A DNA stretch of 64,000 nt, taken from assembly GCA_017308255.1 (NCBI GenBank), contig JAFKFN010000011.1, positions 1-64,000 on the forward strand, written 5' to 3'. The DNA comes from Altererythrobacter sp. Its GTDB lineage: Bacteria > Pseudomonadota > Alphaproteobacteria > Sphingomonadales > Sphingomonadaceae. Below the pieces are notes generated by a model that worked only from the letters and a program-made list of their open reading frames with translations, was not told the DNA's origin and did not search any database. The translations under genes were made by a program, and so were the position numbers. Below, piece after piece: positions 8,046 through 17,119 of this stretch. The first letter of the stretch is position 1; each line of letters begins with the position of its first letter.

Positions 8046-8779
8046 CAGCGCTTGACGCTCCGCCGGCGGGGCTCCTGCCCCGGTTCGTCATTGAACGGAG
8101 CCGGCATCGGCGGGGCGAGCGGCGCGCCTTGCTTGAGCGCCTCGATCTCCGCCCGCAGCATGGCGACTTCGTGTTCCAGCAGCTGGACACGTTCGGCCGA
8201 AGGTTCCGCGCAATCGTCGCACGGCGTGCCGTAGGGGATGAATTCGCGCAGCCACGTCTCCGCGGGAATCAGCGTGGAGCGGGCCTTGAGGCCGATCATC
8301 GTCGCGCCTTCGGGTACATCGTCGGTGACGACCGCATTGGCCCCCACGCGCGCGCGTTCACCGACCACGATCGGCCCGATGATCTGCGCGCCGGAGCCGA
8401 TGATGACATTGTCCTTCAGCGTCGGGTGGCGCTTGCCGCCCTTGCCGTTGGTGGGATTGGTGCCGCCCAGCGTGACGCACTGGTAGATGGTGACGTTGTC
8501 GCCGATCTCTGCCGTCTCGCCAATCACAGTGAAGCCGTGATCGATGAACAGGTGGCGGCCGATCTTCGCGCCCGGATGGATGTCGATCGCCGTCAGCCAG
8601 CGCGCGGTGTGGTTGACCAGGCGGGCGAGGAAATAAAGCTCCCCCTCGAACAGCCAATGCGCCAGGCGATGGAACGCCAGCGCCCAGACGCCCGGATAGA
8701 GGAGTATCTCCGCACGCGAGCGCGGAGCCGGGTCACGGGCGCGGACCGAGTCCAGATAGGCGATCAGCCGATCGAACAT
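8045..8779 (-). CDS. cysE: Serine O-acetyltransferase
   Basis: Transfers acetyl from acetyl-CoA to L-serine, the entry to cysteine synthesis. The 244-residue protein has an N-terminal helical region, then a left-handed beta-helix with IDIHPGAKIGRHLFIDHG, YQCVTLGGTNPTNGKGGKRHP and GSGAQIIGPIVVGE. A C-terminal tail with a short coiled coil (ERVQLLEHEVAMLRAEIEAL) and a Pro/Arg-rich end follows. It resembles the shorter EpsC/CysE type. The ATG at 8779 begins MFDRLIAYLDSV; the in-frame extension upstream has no family similarity. Coupled to the DUF2794 gene. Confidence 0.92.
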   Translation of the reverse strand: MFDRLIAYLDSVRARDPAPRSRAEILLYPGVWALAFHRLAHWLFEGELYFLARLVNHTARWLTAIDIHPGAKIGRHLFIDHGFTVIGETAEIGDNVTIYQCVTLGGTNPTNGKGGKRHPTLKDNVIIGSGAQIIGPIVVGERARVGANAVVTDDVPEGATMIGLKARSTLIPAETWLREFIPYGTPCDDCAEPSAERVQLLEHEVAMLRAEIEALKQGAPLAPPMPAPFNDEPGQEPRRRSVKR

Positions 8780-8834
8780 TATTCCCGATTCTCCCTCAAT
8801 TCGGGCATCATAGCAAGGCACCTATAATTGCCTG

Positions 8835-9455
8835 CTAAAGCAGGCGGGGCTCTTCCGGCCCATGAACGGCCTCGAGCGCTGCTCGCCATATAGAGTGGGT
8901 GGCCGGCATCTTGCGTTCAAGGCTGAGACGGTCGATTGCCATGACCAGCTTTTCGATGTCCGCAAAGGCGCGGCCGGCGCGCGGGACCAGATAGGCCGCC
9001 GCCTCCGCACCCAGCGGCAGCGCGCGCTGTTCCGCCAGTGCGAGCAGCAGGTCTTCCGCCATGGCATCGTCCGGCAGGCCGATTTCGAGCTGGAGCGCGG
9101 CGGAAAGGCGCGAGCGCAAGTCCGGCAAGACGATGTTCCACGGCGGCTCGCCACCCACGATCAGCAGCGCGGTGCCGCTTTCCTGGGCGCGGTTCCAGCG
9201 GTGGAACAGCGCGGCTTCGTCCATCCCCCGCGCATCGTCGATCGCCTCGCGCCGTTCGCCCGGCTGCGCGCTTTCCACGAACCAGCGGGCCAGCAGCGAC
9301 TTGCCGGAGCGCGGTGGGCCGGAAAGCACAGCCGTGCGGAACGGCCAGCGTTCCGGCGCGGCGAGCGCCTCCGCGGCACGGGCATTGGCCGAGCCGATCA
9401 CGATGCGCGAAGGGCCGCCACCGGAAAGCGCCAGCGGGAGAGCGATCTGGCTCAT
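8835..9455 (-). CDS. hdaA: DnaA-related regulator of replication initiation (HdaA)
   Basis: A 206-residue DnaA-like AAA+ protein without the DnaA DNA-binding domain. In Caulobacter, HdaA with the beta clamp promotes hydrolysis of DnaA-bound ATP. The N terminus MSQIALPLAL resembles the clamp-binding motif QxxLxL. TAVLSGPPRSGKSLLARW is the P-loop region, and ALLIVGGEPPWNIVLPDLRSRL covers the sensor region with DLRSRLSAA as in DnaA relatives. It lies 9 bases downstream of the orphan membrane-anchored gene and shares its strand. Confidence 0.85.
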   Translation of the reverse strand: MSQIALPLALSGGGPSRIVIGSANARAAEALAAPERWPFRTAVLSGPPRSGKSLLARWFVESAQPGERREAIDDARGMDEAALFHRWNRAQESGTALLIVGGEPPWNIVLPDLRSRLSAALQLEIGLPDDAMAEDLLLALAEQRALPLGAEAAAYLVPRAGRAFADIEKLVMAIDRLSLERKMPATHSIWRAALEAVHGPEEPRLL

Positions 9456-9464
9456 CGCCGCGCC

Positions 9465-10745
9465 TCAGCGCGAAATGGCCAGCGCGTTGGCGCCCTGCGT
9501 CACTTGCCAGCCACGGGCGCGCAAGGCGGCCGCCAGGGCATCGAGATCGCCGGCGAAGCTGACCCTGAGGACGGAAGTGCCGCCGATGGCGATCGAGCTG
9601 GTGGAAGCGCCGCGCACGCCGCCGGTGCCGCGCACCGCCGCCAGCGCCGCATCCACCGCCGCCGCGTCCGGCGTGGCGACCTGCACGGTGAAGGTGTTGG
9701 CGGCGCCGGCCGTTTCGGTGCCGCTCGCACTGGCCGAAGGCGCCGGCGCGGCGGGATTGACGGGGCTTGCCTCGGGCACGACTTCGCCGGTCGCCGCCTC
9801 GATCTCCTCGGCCCGGCGCGCGGCTTCCACCAGCGCCTGGACCTCGGGGCTGAGCTGGACGCCTTCGAGCCTCAAGGTGGGATCGGGCCGCAAAGCGCCA
9901 TCGGCCAGCGCCTGCGTGAAGATCGCATCGAAGCGCTGCACCGCCTGTTCGAGCATCTGCGGCAGCTGGTCGGGGCTCTGCGCGCGCAAGGCGAATTCGC
10001 TCAGGAACCGGTCATCGGGGCCATAGCGGGCGGTGAAATGGCCTTCGATCGGGCCGCCGGGATAAGTGTAGTGCAGGCGGGCGATCGGGATCAGCACGTC
10101 GGCCGCGCCGAACTGGTCGAGGATATTGGTCCACCAGGCGCGGCTGCGGCGGCTGGTCTGGCCATAAGTCAGCAGCAGCGATTCGCCGCCCGAGCCGGTG
10201 GGGCGGACGTAATCGATCGCGCTGGCGCCCGTCTGGTGTTCCGCCCAGGCGCGCTGCCAGGGATCGCGCAGCTCGAACACCGTCTGCGTGCCGCCCGTTA
10301 TCAGCACCGGCAGGGTGAGCATCGGGGCAGAGCGCGCCTGCGCCCCTCCCCCGCCGAGCAGCCCCCCGGCCCGCGCCCGGTCGAACACCACGCCCAGCGT
10401 GGCGATATAGCGGCGGCTACTGATCTCCTCCCGCTCCACCAGAATCGCGGAAACAAGGCCCGAGATCTGGGAATCGGGAATCGCCGGCCCGCCGATCTTC
10501 TTCCACGCCAGACGCTGGGCCAGTTTCCAGCCGTTTTCGCGGGCGTCTTCCGGGCTCTTGCCGGCGACGTCCACCGCGATGCCGTGAACTTCGATGTCGG
10601 TGCTGGCGGCCACGGGCGGTATGCCGCGATCGCCCAGCACCTGGGCCAGCACGATCGCCCCGCCGGAAGCAAGCGCCAGCGCCCCTGCCAGCAGGATCGG
10701 CAGGCGGCGCGCGGACGGGGCCTTGGGGAGAGGAAGCGTGGCCAT
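9465..10745 (-). CDS. Membrane-anchored periplasmic protein of unknown function
   Basis: Not assigned to a known enzyme. The 426-residue product has one N-terminal hydrophobic segment (LPILLAGALALASGGAIVL, about residues 14-32), then a long extracytoplasmic region. A central part around YGQTSRRSRAWWTNILDQFG resembles DUF2066-like proteins. An Ala/Pro-rich linker (about residues 320-345) leads to a C-terminal domain of about 75 residues with a beta-alpha-beta feel (TVQVATPDAAAVDAALAAVRG ... VLRVSFAGDLDALAAALRARGW), possibly ferredoxin-like or heavy-metal-associated. It sits between hdaA and the divergent purM. The ATG at 10745 is preferred over a TTG 45 bases upstream. Confidence 0.75.
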   Translation of the reverse strand: MATLPLPKAPSARRLPILLAGALALASGGAIVLAQVLGDRGIPPVAASTDIEVHGIAVDVAGKSPEDARENGWKLAQRLAWKKIGGPAIPDSQISGLVSAILVEREEISSRRYIATLGVVFDRARAGGLLGGGGAQARSAPMLTLPVLITGGTQTVFELRDPWQRAWAEHQTGASAIDYVRPTGSGGESLLLTYGQTSRRSRAWWTNILDQFGAADVLIPIARLHYTYPGGPIEGHFTARYGPDDRFLSEFALRAQSPDQLPQMLEQAVQRFDAIFTQALADGALRPDPTLRLEGVQLSPEVQALVEAARRAEEIEAATGEVVPEASPVNPAAPAPSASASGTETAGAANTFTVQVATPDAAAVDAALAAVRGTGGVRGASTSSIAIGGTSVLRVSFAGDLDALAAALRARGWQVTQGANALAISR

Positions 10746-10816
10746 CGGGGAAATCGGCGGCCTTTTGCCCAAAGGCGAGTGGAAATCCAAGCGCGAAGCG
10801 ATAAAGCGCTCCGCAT

Positions 10817-11911
10817 ATGTCTGCAGATAACCGCTATACCTATGCCCAGGCCGGCGTCTCGATCGACGCGGGCAATGCGCTCGTCAAGGCGATCGGGCCG
10901 CTGGTGAAGGCCACCCGCCGCCCCGGCGCCGATGCCGAAATCGGCGGATTCGGCGGATTCTTCGATCCCAGGGCAGCGGGCTATTCCGACCCCCTGCTGG
11001 TAGCCGCGAATGACGGAGTCGGCACCAAGCTCAAGCTGGCGATCGACACGGGCCGGCATGACACCGTGGGCATCGATCTGGTGGCGATGTGCGCCAATGA
11101 CCTGATCGTGCAGGGGGCGGAGCCGCTGTTCTTCCTGGATTATTTCGCCACCGGCAAGCTCGATACCGGGGTGGCCGAACGAGTGATCGCGGGAATCGCC
11201 CAGGGCTGCACGATCGCCGGATGCGCGCTGATCGGCGGCGAGACGGCGGAAATGCCGGGAATGTATGCGCCGGGGGACTACGACCTGGCCGGATTCTGCG
11301 TGGGCGCGGTGGAACGGGGCGAGCAGCTGACCGGCGAGCGCGTGGCGCCGGGGCATGTGCTGCTGGGCCTGGCCAGTTCCGGCGTGCATTCCAACGGCTA
11401 TTCGCTGGTGCGGCGGCTGGCGGCGGACAGGCAATGGCAGATGGACCGCCCCGCCCCGTTCGATCCCGAACAACTGCTGATCGATGCGCTGATCCAGCCA
11501 ACGCGAATCTACGTGAAGGGCCTGCTGCCGACGATCCGCGCGGGCAAGATCGACGCGCTGGCCCATATCACCGGCGGCGGCCTGCTGGAGAACATACCGC
11601 GCGTCCTGCCCGAGGGCGCACATGCGGTGATCGATGCCGATGCATGGGAGCAGCCGGCGCTGATGGCGTTCCTCCAGGCGCAAGGGAATATCGCTCCCGG
11701 CGAAATGGCGCGCACGTTCAACTGCGGGGTGGGCATGGCTCTGGCCGTGCCGGCGGAACTGGCCCGCGAAGTGGCCGCCGAGCTGGAAGCGGCGGGCGAG
11801 GCCGTGATGCACATCGGCGAGGTGACCGAAGGCCCGCGCGGCTGCACCGTGCGCGGCGCGGCGGGAACCTGGGGCACGCAAGAGGCCTGGAGCGCGACGC
11901 ATGAGGCGTGA
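10817..11911 (+). CDS. purM: Phosphoribosylformylglycinamidine cyclo-ligase
   Basis: Makes aminoimidazole ribonucleotide from FGAM and ATP, step five of purine synthesis. The 364 residues are full length. Signatures are [15 protein letters not shown] at the N terminus, [48 protein letters not shown], and [13 protein letters not shown]. The gene is divergent from the membrane-anchored orphan and is followed by a 141-base spacer and then purN, so the two purine genes are probably cotranscribed. Confidence 0.97.
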   Translation: MSADNRYTYAQAGVSIDAGNALVKAIGPLVKATRRPGADAEIGGFGGFFDPRAAGYSDPLLVAANDGVGTKLKLAIDTGRHDTVGIDLVAMCANDLIVQGAEPLFFLDYFATGKLDTGVAERVIAGIAQGCTIAGCALIGGETAEMPGMYAPGDYDLAGFCVGAVERGEQLTGERVAPGHVLLGLASSGVHSNGYSLVRRLAADRQWQMDRPAPFDPEQLLIDALIQPTRIYVKGLLPTIRAGKIDALAHITGGGLLENIPRVLPEGAHAVIDADAWEQPALMAFLQAQGNIAPGEMARTFNCGVGMALAVPAELAREVAAELEAAGEAVMHIGEVTEGPRGCTVRGAAGTWGTQEAWSATHEA

Positions 11912-11917
11912 AATCCT

Positions 11918-12050
11918 CCCCGGGACGGGGAGGGGGACCAGCCGAAGGCTGGTGAAGGGGGTTGGCGTCCTCCCGCAACGTGGCGGCGCGCGGATTGCCG
12001 CCTCCGTCATCGCCGCGCGATGCCACCTCCCCGCGAACGGGGAGGATCGG
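11918..12050. repeat. GC-rich intergenic repeat between purM and purN
   Basis: The spacer begins with cctccccgggacggggaggg and ends with cctccccgcgaacggggagg, each a short self-complementary hairpin, with an agccgaaggct palindrome between. It looks like a degenerate member of the dispersed cctccccg...ggggagg elements common in alphaproteobacterial gaps. No gene is visible in it. The second hairpin lies just before the purN start and could affect its translation. Confidence 0.5.
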
Positions 12051-12052
12051 TG

Positions 12053-13003
12053 ATGGGAAAACCCCGCGTCGCGGTGCTGCTTTCGGGCAACGGGACGACG
12101 ATGTCCTCCCTGTTGTTCCATTCGCGCCTGCCGGGTTGCCCTTATGAACTGGTGCTCGTGGCCAGCAACGTGCCCGAGGCGCGCGGCCTGCGCATTGCCG
12201 AGGCGGAAGGCATCCCTACCTTCGCGCATGACCACAAGGGCATGGAGCGCGAGGCGCACGAGGCGCTGATGGACGCCGCGCTGCGCGAAGCGGGCGCCGA
12301 ATATATCGCGCTGTGCGGCTATATGCGCGTGCTGACACCGGGCTTCGTGGACAAGTGGGCCGGGCGGATGGTCAACACCCACCCCTCGCTGCTGCCCAAA
12401 TACAAGGGCCTGCACACCCATCAGCGGGCGATCGAGGCGGGCGACAGCCATGGCGGCTGCTCGGTTCACGTGGTCACCGCCGAACTCGACGGCGGGCCGC
12501 TGCTGGGCCAGGTGGCGGTGCATATCCTGCCCGACGACACGCCCGACACCTTGGGCGCGCGGGTTCTGATGGCGGAATACCAGCTCTATCCGCGAATGCT
12601 GGCGGATTACGTGGCGCGCGAAAGATCCCCGGAATGGCTGACGGAGCAGGTGCGCCGCCGCGCCCTGGTGCTGCCCGAAACCGACGAAGTCAGCTCGCAC
12701 GGAATGCCGTGCTTCGGCATCGCGAAAGGCAAGAAGTTCGCTTACGTCAGCATCGATCATCACGGCGACGGGAAGACCGCGCTGCTGGTCAAGATCAGCG
12801 GCGCGGACGAGCAGGCGCAACTGATCGAGAACGATCCCGAACGCTATTACCGCCCGGCCTATTTCGGCGATGGCTGGATCGCCATCCGGCTCGATCTCGG
12901 CGATACGGACTGGGAGGCGATCGGCGGCTGGCTCCAGCGCAGCTGGCGCAGCGTGGCGCCCAGGAGGCTGACCGAACTGCTCGACGTGGCGGACGAGTTC
13001 TGA
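12053..13003 (+). CDS. purN: GAR formyltransferase fused to a YjbR/MmcQ-like domain
   Basis: The first 190 residues are PurN, which transfers a formyl group to glycinamide ribonucleotide. They show VAVLLSGNGTTMSSLL, the catalytic Asn-His-Asp set in MVNTHPSLLPKYKGLHTHQ, GGCSVHVVTAELDGGPLLGQ, and the helix before residue 200. From about residue 200 to the end (316) is a second domain, beginning RRRALVLPETDEVSSHGMPCF and carrying GKKFAYVSIDHHGDGKTALL, YYRPAYFGDGWIAIRLDL and the tail RSWRSVAPRRL. This matches the MmcQ/YjbR family of uncertain function. A standard PurN is about 190-215 residues, so this is a real fusion in one continuous frame. ATG 12053 gives the family start. Confidence 0.9.
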   Translation: MGKPRVAVLLSGNGTTMSSLLFHSRLPGCPYELVLVASNVPEARGLRIAEAEGIPTFAHDHKGMEREAHEALMDAALREAGAEYIALCGYMRVLTPGFVDKWAGRMVNTHPSLLPKYKGLHTHQRAIEAGDSHGGCSVHVVTAELDGGPLLGQVAVHILPDDTPDTLGARVLMAEYQLYPRMLADYVARERSPEWLTEQVRRRALVLPETDEVSSHGMPCFGIAKGKKFAYVSIDHHGDGKTALLVKISGADEQAQLIENDPERYYRPAYFGDGWIAIRLDLGDTDWEAIGGWLQRSWRSVAPRRLTELLDVADEF

Positions 13004-13053
13004 GGGGGTGAAGGCGCTGGCCTTTTCCCCGCCGGCGCGGTGAACTGACGGCG

Positions 13054-14499
13054 ATGCGGCCTGAACTCGCCCTCGTCGGATCGATCCTGCTCATCGCGAT
13101 TCATGCCGCGATCATCGTGCGCATCATCCTGCGCCCGCAGCGCGAGCCGGCCTCGCGCATCGCCTGGCTGGTCAGCGTGATGGCCGTACCGCTGGTGGGG
13201 ATCGTGGCCTACCTGCTGCTGGGCGAAGCGCGCATCAGCGCCGGACGGCGCGAACGCTATCGCCGGATCGAGGCGCACTTGCCGCACCCGGCCGCGAAAG
13301 AGCCGGTGCGCCGCCGCCTGGCCGCGACGGCTTATGCCGCGCCTTTCGCGCTGGCCGAAACCGTCAACGCCTTGCCCCCGACCGGCGGCAACCGTGCGCA
13401 CTTGGCCGACGACGACGATGGCGCGATCGCCGAAATGGTGGCGGACATCGACGCGGCCGAAAGCAACGTGCACTTGTCGTTCTATATCTGGCTTGCCGAC
13501 GGCAACGGCTTGAAGATCAAGGACGCCCTGATCGGCGCGGCGGGGCGTGGGGTGAAAGTGCGGGTGCTGGCCGATGCGCTGGGATCGCGGGGTATCATCC
13601 GCTCTCACCATTGGCGCGAGATGCGCCGCGCGGGAGTCGATGCGCGGGTGGCGCTGCCGATCGGCGGCTTGCTGTGGACCCTGATTCGCGGCCGGTTCGA
13701 CCTTCGCAACCACCGCAAGCAGCTGATCGTGGACAACCGGATCGCCTGGTGCGGCAGCCAGAATCTCGCCGATCCGGCCTTCCTGCCCAAGGCAAAATTC
13801 GCGCCATGGGTGGACGTGATGACGCGCTGGGAAGGCCCGGTGGTGCAGGATTGCCAGTTCATCTTCGCCGCCGACTGGGAATCGGAACATGGCGACGATA
13901 TCTCCGGCCTGCTGCCCGACAGCGTGGAGCCGGCCCCCGTGGCCGACCCGGGTATTGCCGCGCAAGTGATCGGCACCGGCCCCAACCTGCCCTATCCGGC
14001 GATGACGGCCTGCTTCGTCTCGCTGATCCACGCCGCGCGTGAGGAGCTGATCGTCACCACGCCCTATTTCGTGCCGGACGAGCAGCTCGTCTTCGCGCTG
14101 ATGGATTGTGCCCGGCGCGGGGTGCGGACCACGATGATCCTGCCCCGCCGCAACGACAGCCGGATCGTCGCCGCCACCAGCCGCAGCTATTACGCCGACC
14201 TGGTGGAAGCGGGCGTGCGGATATTCGAGTTCCGGCCCGGCCTGCTCCACGCCAAGACCATGGTGGCGGACGGCCAGGTGGGCCTGATCGGCTCCGCCAA
14301 TCTCGACCGGCGCAGCTTCGAGCTGAATTTCGAGAACAACATCCTTTTCGCCGACGAGGCTTTCGCCCGAAAGCTGCGGGAACGGCAGATGGCCTTCCTG
14401 GCGCAATCGGATCGGGTGAGCGCGGAGGACGTGATGCGCACCGGCATGGCGCGGCGCTTCTGGCAGAACCTGCTGGCGACGCTGAGCCCGCTGCTGTGA
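13054..14499 (+). CDS. cls: Cardiolipin synthase (phospholipase D family)
   Basis: Joins two phosphatidylglycerols, or PG with another donor, into cardiolipin at the inner membrane. The 481-residue protein has two N-terminal membrane segments (about residues 4-22 and 33-55, LVSVMAVPLVGIVAYLLLG). Two HKD catalytic motifs follow: NHRKQLIVDN near residue 225 and LHAKTMVADGQVGLIGSANLD near 405. The C terminus ends LWQ-type WQNLLATLSPLL. It starts 51 bases after purN. A strong hairpin beyond the stop separates it from the convergent ndk gene. Confidence 0.94.
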   Translation: MRPELALVGSILLIAIHAAIIVRIILRPQREPASRIAWLVSVMAVPLVGIVAYLLLGEARISAGRRERYRRIEAHLPHPAAKEPVRRRLAATAYAAPFALAETVNALPPTGGNRAHLADDDDGAIAEMVADIDAAESNVHLSFYIWLADGNGLKIKDALIGAAGRGVKVRVLADALGSRGIIRSHHWREMRRAGVDARVALPIGGLLWTLIRGRFDLRNHRKQLIVDNRIAWCGSQNLADPAFLPKAKFAPWVDVMTRWEGPVVQDCQFIFAADWESEHGDDISGLLPDSVEPAPVADPGIAAQVIGTGPNLPYPAMTACFVSLIHAAREELIVTTPYFVPDEQLVFALMDCARRGVRTTMILPRRNDSRIVAATSRSYYADLVEAGVRIFEFRPGLLHAKTMVADGQVGLIGSANLDRRSFELNFENNILFADEAFARKLRERQMAFLAQSDRVSAEDVMRTGMARRFWQNLLATLSPLL

Positions 14500-14528
14500 A
14501 CGGGCACAGGCCGCCGCCGCGAATGAAA

Positions 14529-14556
14529 AGGGCCGCCGGATCGCTCCGGCGGCCCT
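14529..14556 (-). terminator. Hairpin terminator between cls and ndk
   Basis: A perfect 12-bp stem (14529-14540 with 14545-14556) closes a 4-base loop. On the minus strand it is followed by CTTTTC, so it best fits as the ndk terminator. On the plus strand only GAAAG follows, so a role for cls is weaker. Confidence 0.75.
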
Positions 14557-14578
14557 GAAAGCGTCGCGAGTGCGGCGA

Positions 14579-15001
14579 TCAGCCGACGATCTCTTCAGGC
14601 TTGAAGAAGAAATCGATCTCGATCGCGGCGTTCTCGTCGCTGTCGGAACCGTGGACCGAATTGGCCTCGATCCCTTCGGCAAAGGTCTTGCGGATCGTGC
14701 CCTCGGCAGCTTCGGCCGGATTGGTCGCGCCCATGACTTCGCGGTTGCGCTTCACCGCGTCCTCGCCCTCGAGCACCTGCACGATGACCGGGCCACTGGT
14801 CATGAAATCGCACAGCTCGCCGAAGAAGGGGCGTTCCTTGTGCACGGCATAGAAGCCTTCCGCCTGCTCACGCGTCATGTGGATGCGCTTCGAGGCGACG
14901 ACGCGCAGGCCGGCGTCTTCCAGCATCTTGGTCACGGCGCCGGTCAGGTTGCGGCGGGTGGCGTCGGGCTTGATGATCGAAAAGGTGCGGGTGACCGCCA
15001 T
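14579..15001 (-). CDS. ndk: Nucleoside diphosphate kinase
   Basis: Balances nucleoside triphosphates by phosphate transfer through a phospho-histidine. The 140-residue protein starts [19 protein letters not shown] and carries the active-site signature [16 protein letters not shown] with the catalytic His. Length and ends match the family exactly. The open frame continues upstream, but the ATG at 15001 with AAGGA before it is the clear start. Followed by a strong hairpin terminator. Confidence 0.97.
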   Translation of the reverse strand: MAVTRTFSIIKPDATRRNLTGAVTKMLEDAGLRVVASKRIHMTREQAEGFYAVHKERPFFGELCDFMTSGPVIVQVLEGEDAVKRNREVMGATNPAEAAEGTIRKTFAEGIEANSVHGSDSDENAAIEIDFFFKPEEIVG

Positions 15002-15077
15002 CGGAGGAGTTCCTTCACGAAGTGGGTTTCTGGGGATTGCGCGCGCCCCTAGCGGCGCCCTTGAAGGCGCGCAAGAC

Positions 15078-15515
15078 TCAAGCCTTGCGCACCCATTTGC
15101 CGCCCTCCAATTCATGGAACTCGCGCGTCACGTCCTCTCGCCCGTCGAACAGCCGCCAGCTCGCGCGCGCCGCGGTGCGGCCGCCTTCGTCGAAGAACAG
15201 GAAAACGCGCTCGAAACTCTCGGCTTCGGGCCGCCAATGGCCGTCCGCCAGCGCCGCGAGCGTGGCGTCGTTCGCGGCGGAGCACTGCGTGGAAAGCAGC
15301 ACGGGCTGGCGTTCCGCATGCGGCGCCTCGGCCCGGCCATGGGCCAGGAAATCCTGCGGGAACTGCTCCCACAGCGCATGGTCGAGCCGGTCCAGCAGGG
15401 CTTCGTCCTCGGCAACGACCAGCATCCGCTGGCCCTGCGCCTTGGCGGCGCGGGCGATCAGCGGCAGCACGCGTTCGACCGGATGCGCGCCGGACAGGTA
15501 GAAGCCGATGCGCAT
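15078..15515 (-). CDS. holC: DNA polymerase III chi subunit
   Basis: The chi subunit links the clamp loader to single-strand binding protein. The 145-residue product shows the family pattern: [22 protein letters not shown] at the N terminus, then [33 protein letters not shown] and a C-terminal [18 protein letters not shown]. It lies 39 bases downstream of pepA on the same strand, the usual pepA-holC pairing in proteobacteria. Cytoplasmic. Confidence 0.9.
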   Translation of the reverse strand: MRIGFYLSGAHPVERVLPLIARAAKAQGQRMLVVAEDEALLDRLDHALWEQFPQDFLAHGRAEAPHAERQPVLLSTQCSAANDATLAALADGHWRPEAESFERVFLFFDEGGRTAARASWRLFDGREDVTREFHELEGGKWVRKA

Positions 15516-15554
15516 CCCTATTCTTTCGTCATGGCGAAGGGAGGACTTGGGCCA

Positions 15555-17024
15555 TCAGCTTTCGAGCTTGGCGCGCACGTATCCGTCGATCAGCCGCACG
15601 CCGAAGCCGGTGGCGCCTTTGTCCCACGTGGCGCCGGGCTTGTCGGCCCAGACCATGCCGGCGATGTCGAGGTGCGCCCACGGCGTGGAACCTTCCACGA
15701 AGCGCTGGAGATACTGCGCGGCGGTGATCGATCCGGCCCAGCGCGGGCCGACGTTCTTCATGTCCGCGATCGGGGAATCGATCAGCTTGTCGTAAGCCGG
15801 TGAAAGCGGGAAGCGCCACAGCTTGTCGCCGCTGGCCTTGCCGGCGGCCAGCAGGTCGTCCGCCAGGCCATCGTTGTTGGAGAACAGGCCGCCGTGCTCA
15901 TGGCCGAGGGCGATGATCATCGCCCCGGTCAGTGTGGCGAGATCGATCAGCGCGGCCGGCTTGAATTCGCGCTGCGCCCAGGTGAGCGCGTCGCACAGAA
16001 CCAGGCGCCCTTCGGCGTCGGTGTTGATGACCTCCACCGTCTGGCCTGAGAGAGTCGTGACCACATCGCCAGGCCGCTGGGCGTTGCCGTCGGGCATGTT
16101 TTCCACCAGGCCGCAGATGCCGATGACATTGGCCCTGGCCTTGCGCCCGGCGAAGGCCAGCATGGCCCCGGCAACGGCACCGGCGCCGCCCATGTCCCAC
16201 TTCATGTCCTCCATCCCGGCGGCCGGCTTGATGGAGATGCCGCCGGTATCGAACGTGACGCCCTTGCCGACGAAGACGGTGGGCTTTCCGCCCGCTTCGC
16301 CACCCAGCCACTTGATGACCAGCAAGCGCGGCTTGCGAGCCGAGCCCTGGGCCACGCCCAGCAGCGCACCCATGCCGAGCTTGCGCATCTCATCCTCGTC
16401 GAGGAACGACAGCTCGGCCCCGGTGCCTTCAAAACGCTTGAGGCAGCGCTCCACGAAGCTTTCCGGGTAGATCACGTTGGCCGGTTCGGTGACCAATTCG
16501 CGGGTGAACTCCACCCCGTCGGCCAGCGCCGCCGCAGCCTGCCAGGCGGCTTCGGCACCCTCGGGCGCGTCGAGCACGACCACGTCCTTGAGCGAAACCT
16601 TCTGTTCGTCCTTCAGCCGCGTGCGATAGGCATCGTAACGCCAGGCGCGGAGCCGCAGACCAAGGAGCACCGAGGCCAGGCCCTTGGCATCGAGTCCGCT
16701 TGCCCCAGCATCGAGCGTCAGCGTCGCTTCGCCGGACGTAAGGTAACGCGCGGCCAGCGCGGCGCCCGCCCGCTCCAGCGCGGAACCGCCGGCCTCGTCA
16801 TCCCCGTTGGCCGGCCCGGCACCGGCGAGCGCCAGCCGCACCACTTGCCCCCCGCGTTCGACGAATCCTTCGAACAGCTGCCCGGTCTTGCCGGAGAACC
16901 GCGCCGCGGCGGCGCCTTCGATCACCGCCCGCTCGATCCCGGCGGGCAACTTGTCCCGCGCGACGACGAAGGCCAGCAGTCTTGGGGCGGCGGCTTCGGC
17001 GGCGCTTTGGAATCTGATGTGCAT
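15555..17024 (-). CDS. pepA: Leucyl aminopeptidase (M17)
   Basis: A two-metal aminopeptidase of 489 residues that removes N-terminal residues from peptides; some PepA proteins also bind DNA. The C-terminal catalytic half shows VFVGKGVTFDTGGISIKPAA, MKWDMGGAGAVAGAM and the family signature NTDAEGRLVLCDAL. The N-terminal macro-like domain covers about residues 1-160. The metal-binding Lys and Asp and the Arg of NTDAEGR are present, so it should be active. It is divergent from lptD across a 95-base gap and heads the pepA-holC operon. Confidence 0.96.
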   Translation of the reverse strand: MHIRFQSAAEAAAPRLLAFVVARDKLPAGIERAVIEGAAAARFSGKTGQLFEGFVERGGQVVRLALAGAGPANGDDEAGGSALERAGAALAARYLTSGEATLTLDAGASGLDAKGLASVLLGLRLRAWRYDAYRTRLKDEQKVSLKDVVVLDAPEGAEAAWQAAAALADGVEFTRELVTEPANVIYPESFVERCLKRFEGTGAELSFLDEDEMRKLGMGALLGVAQGSARKPRLLVIKWLGGEAGGKPTVFVGKGVTFDTGGISIKPAAGMEDMKWDMGGAGAVAGAMLAFAGRKARANVIGICGLVENMPDGNAQRPGDVVTTLSGQTVEVINTDAEGRLVLCDALTWAQREFKPAALIDLATLTGAMIIALGHEHGGLFSNNDGLADDLLAAGKASGDKLWRFPLSPAYDKLIDSPIADMKNVGPRWAGSITAAQYLQRFVEGSTPWAHLDIAGMVWADKPGATWDKGATGFGVRLIDGYVRAKLES

Positions 17025-17119
17025 GATCTCTCCGGTCGAATGTGCAGGACGCGCGGCGGATCGCCGTGTGGCATGTAGCTGGCGTTGCAGTTAGGATTGA
17101 GCGGTGACATAGGCAAGCC

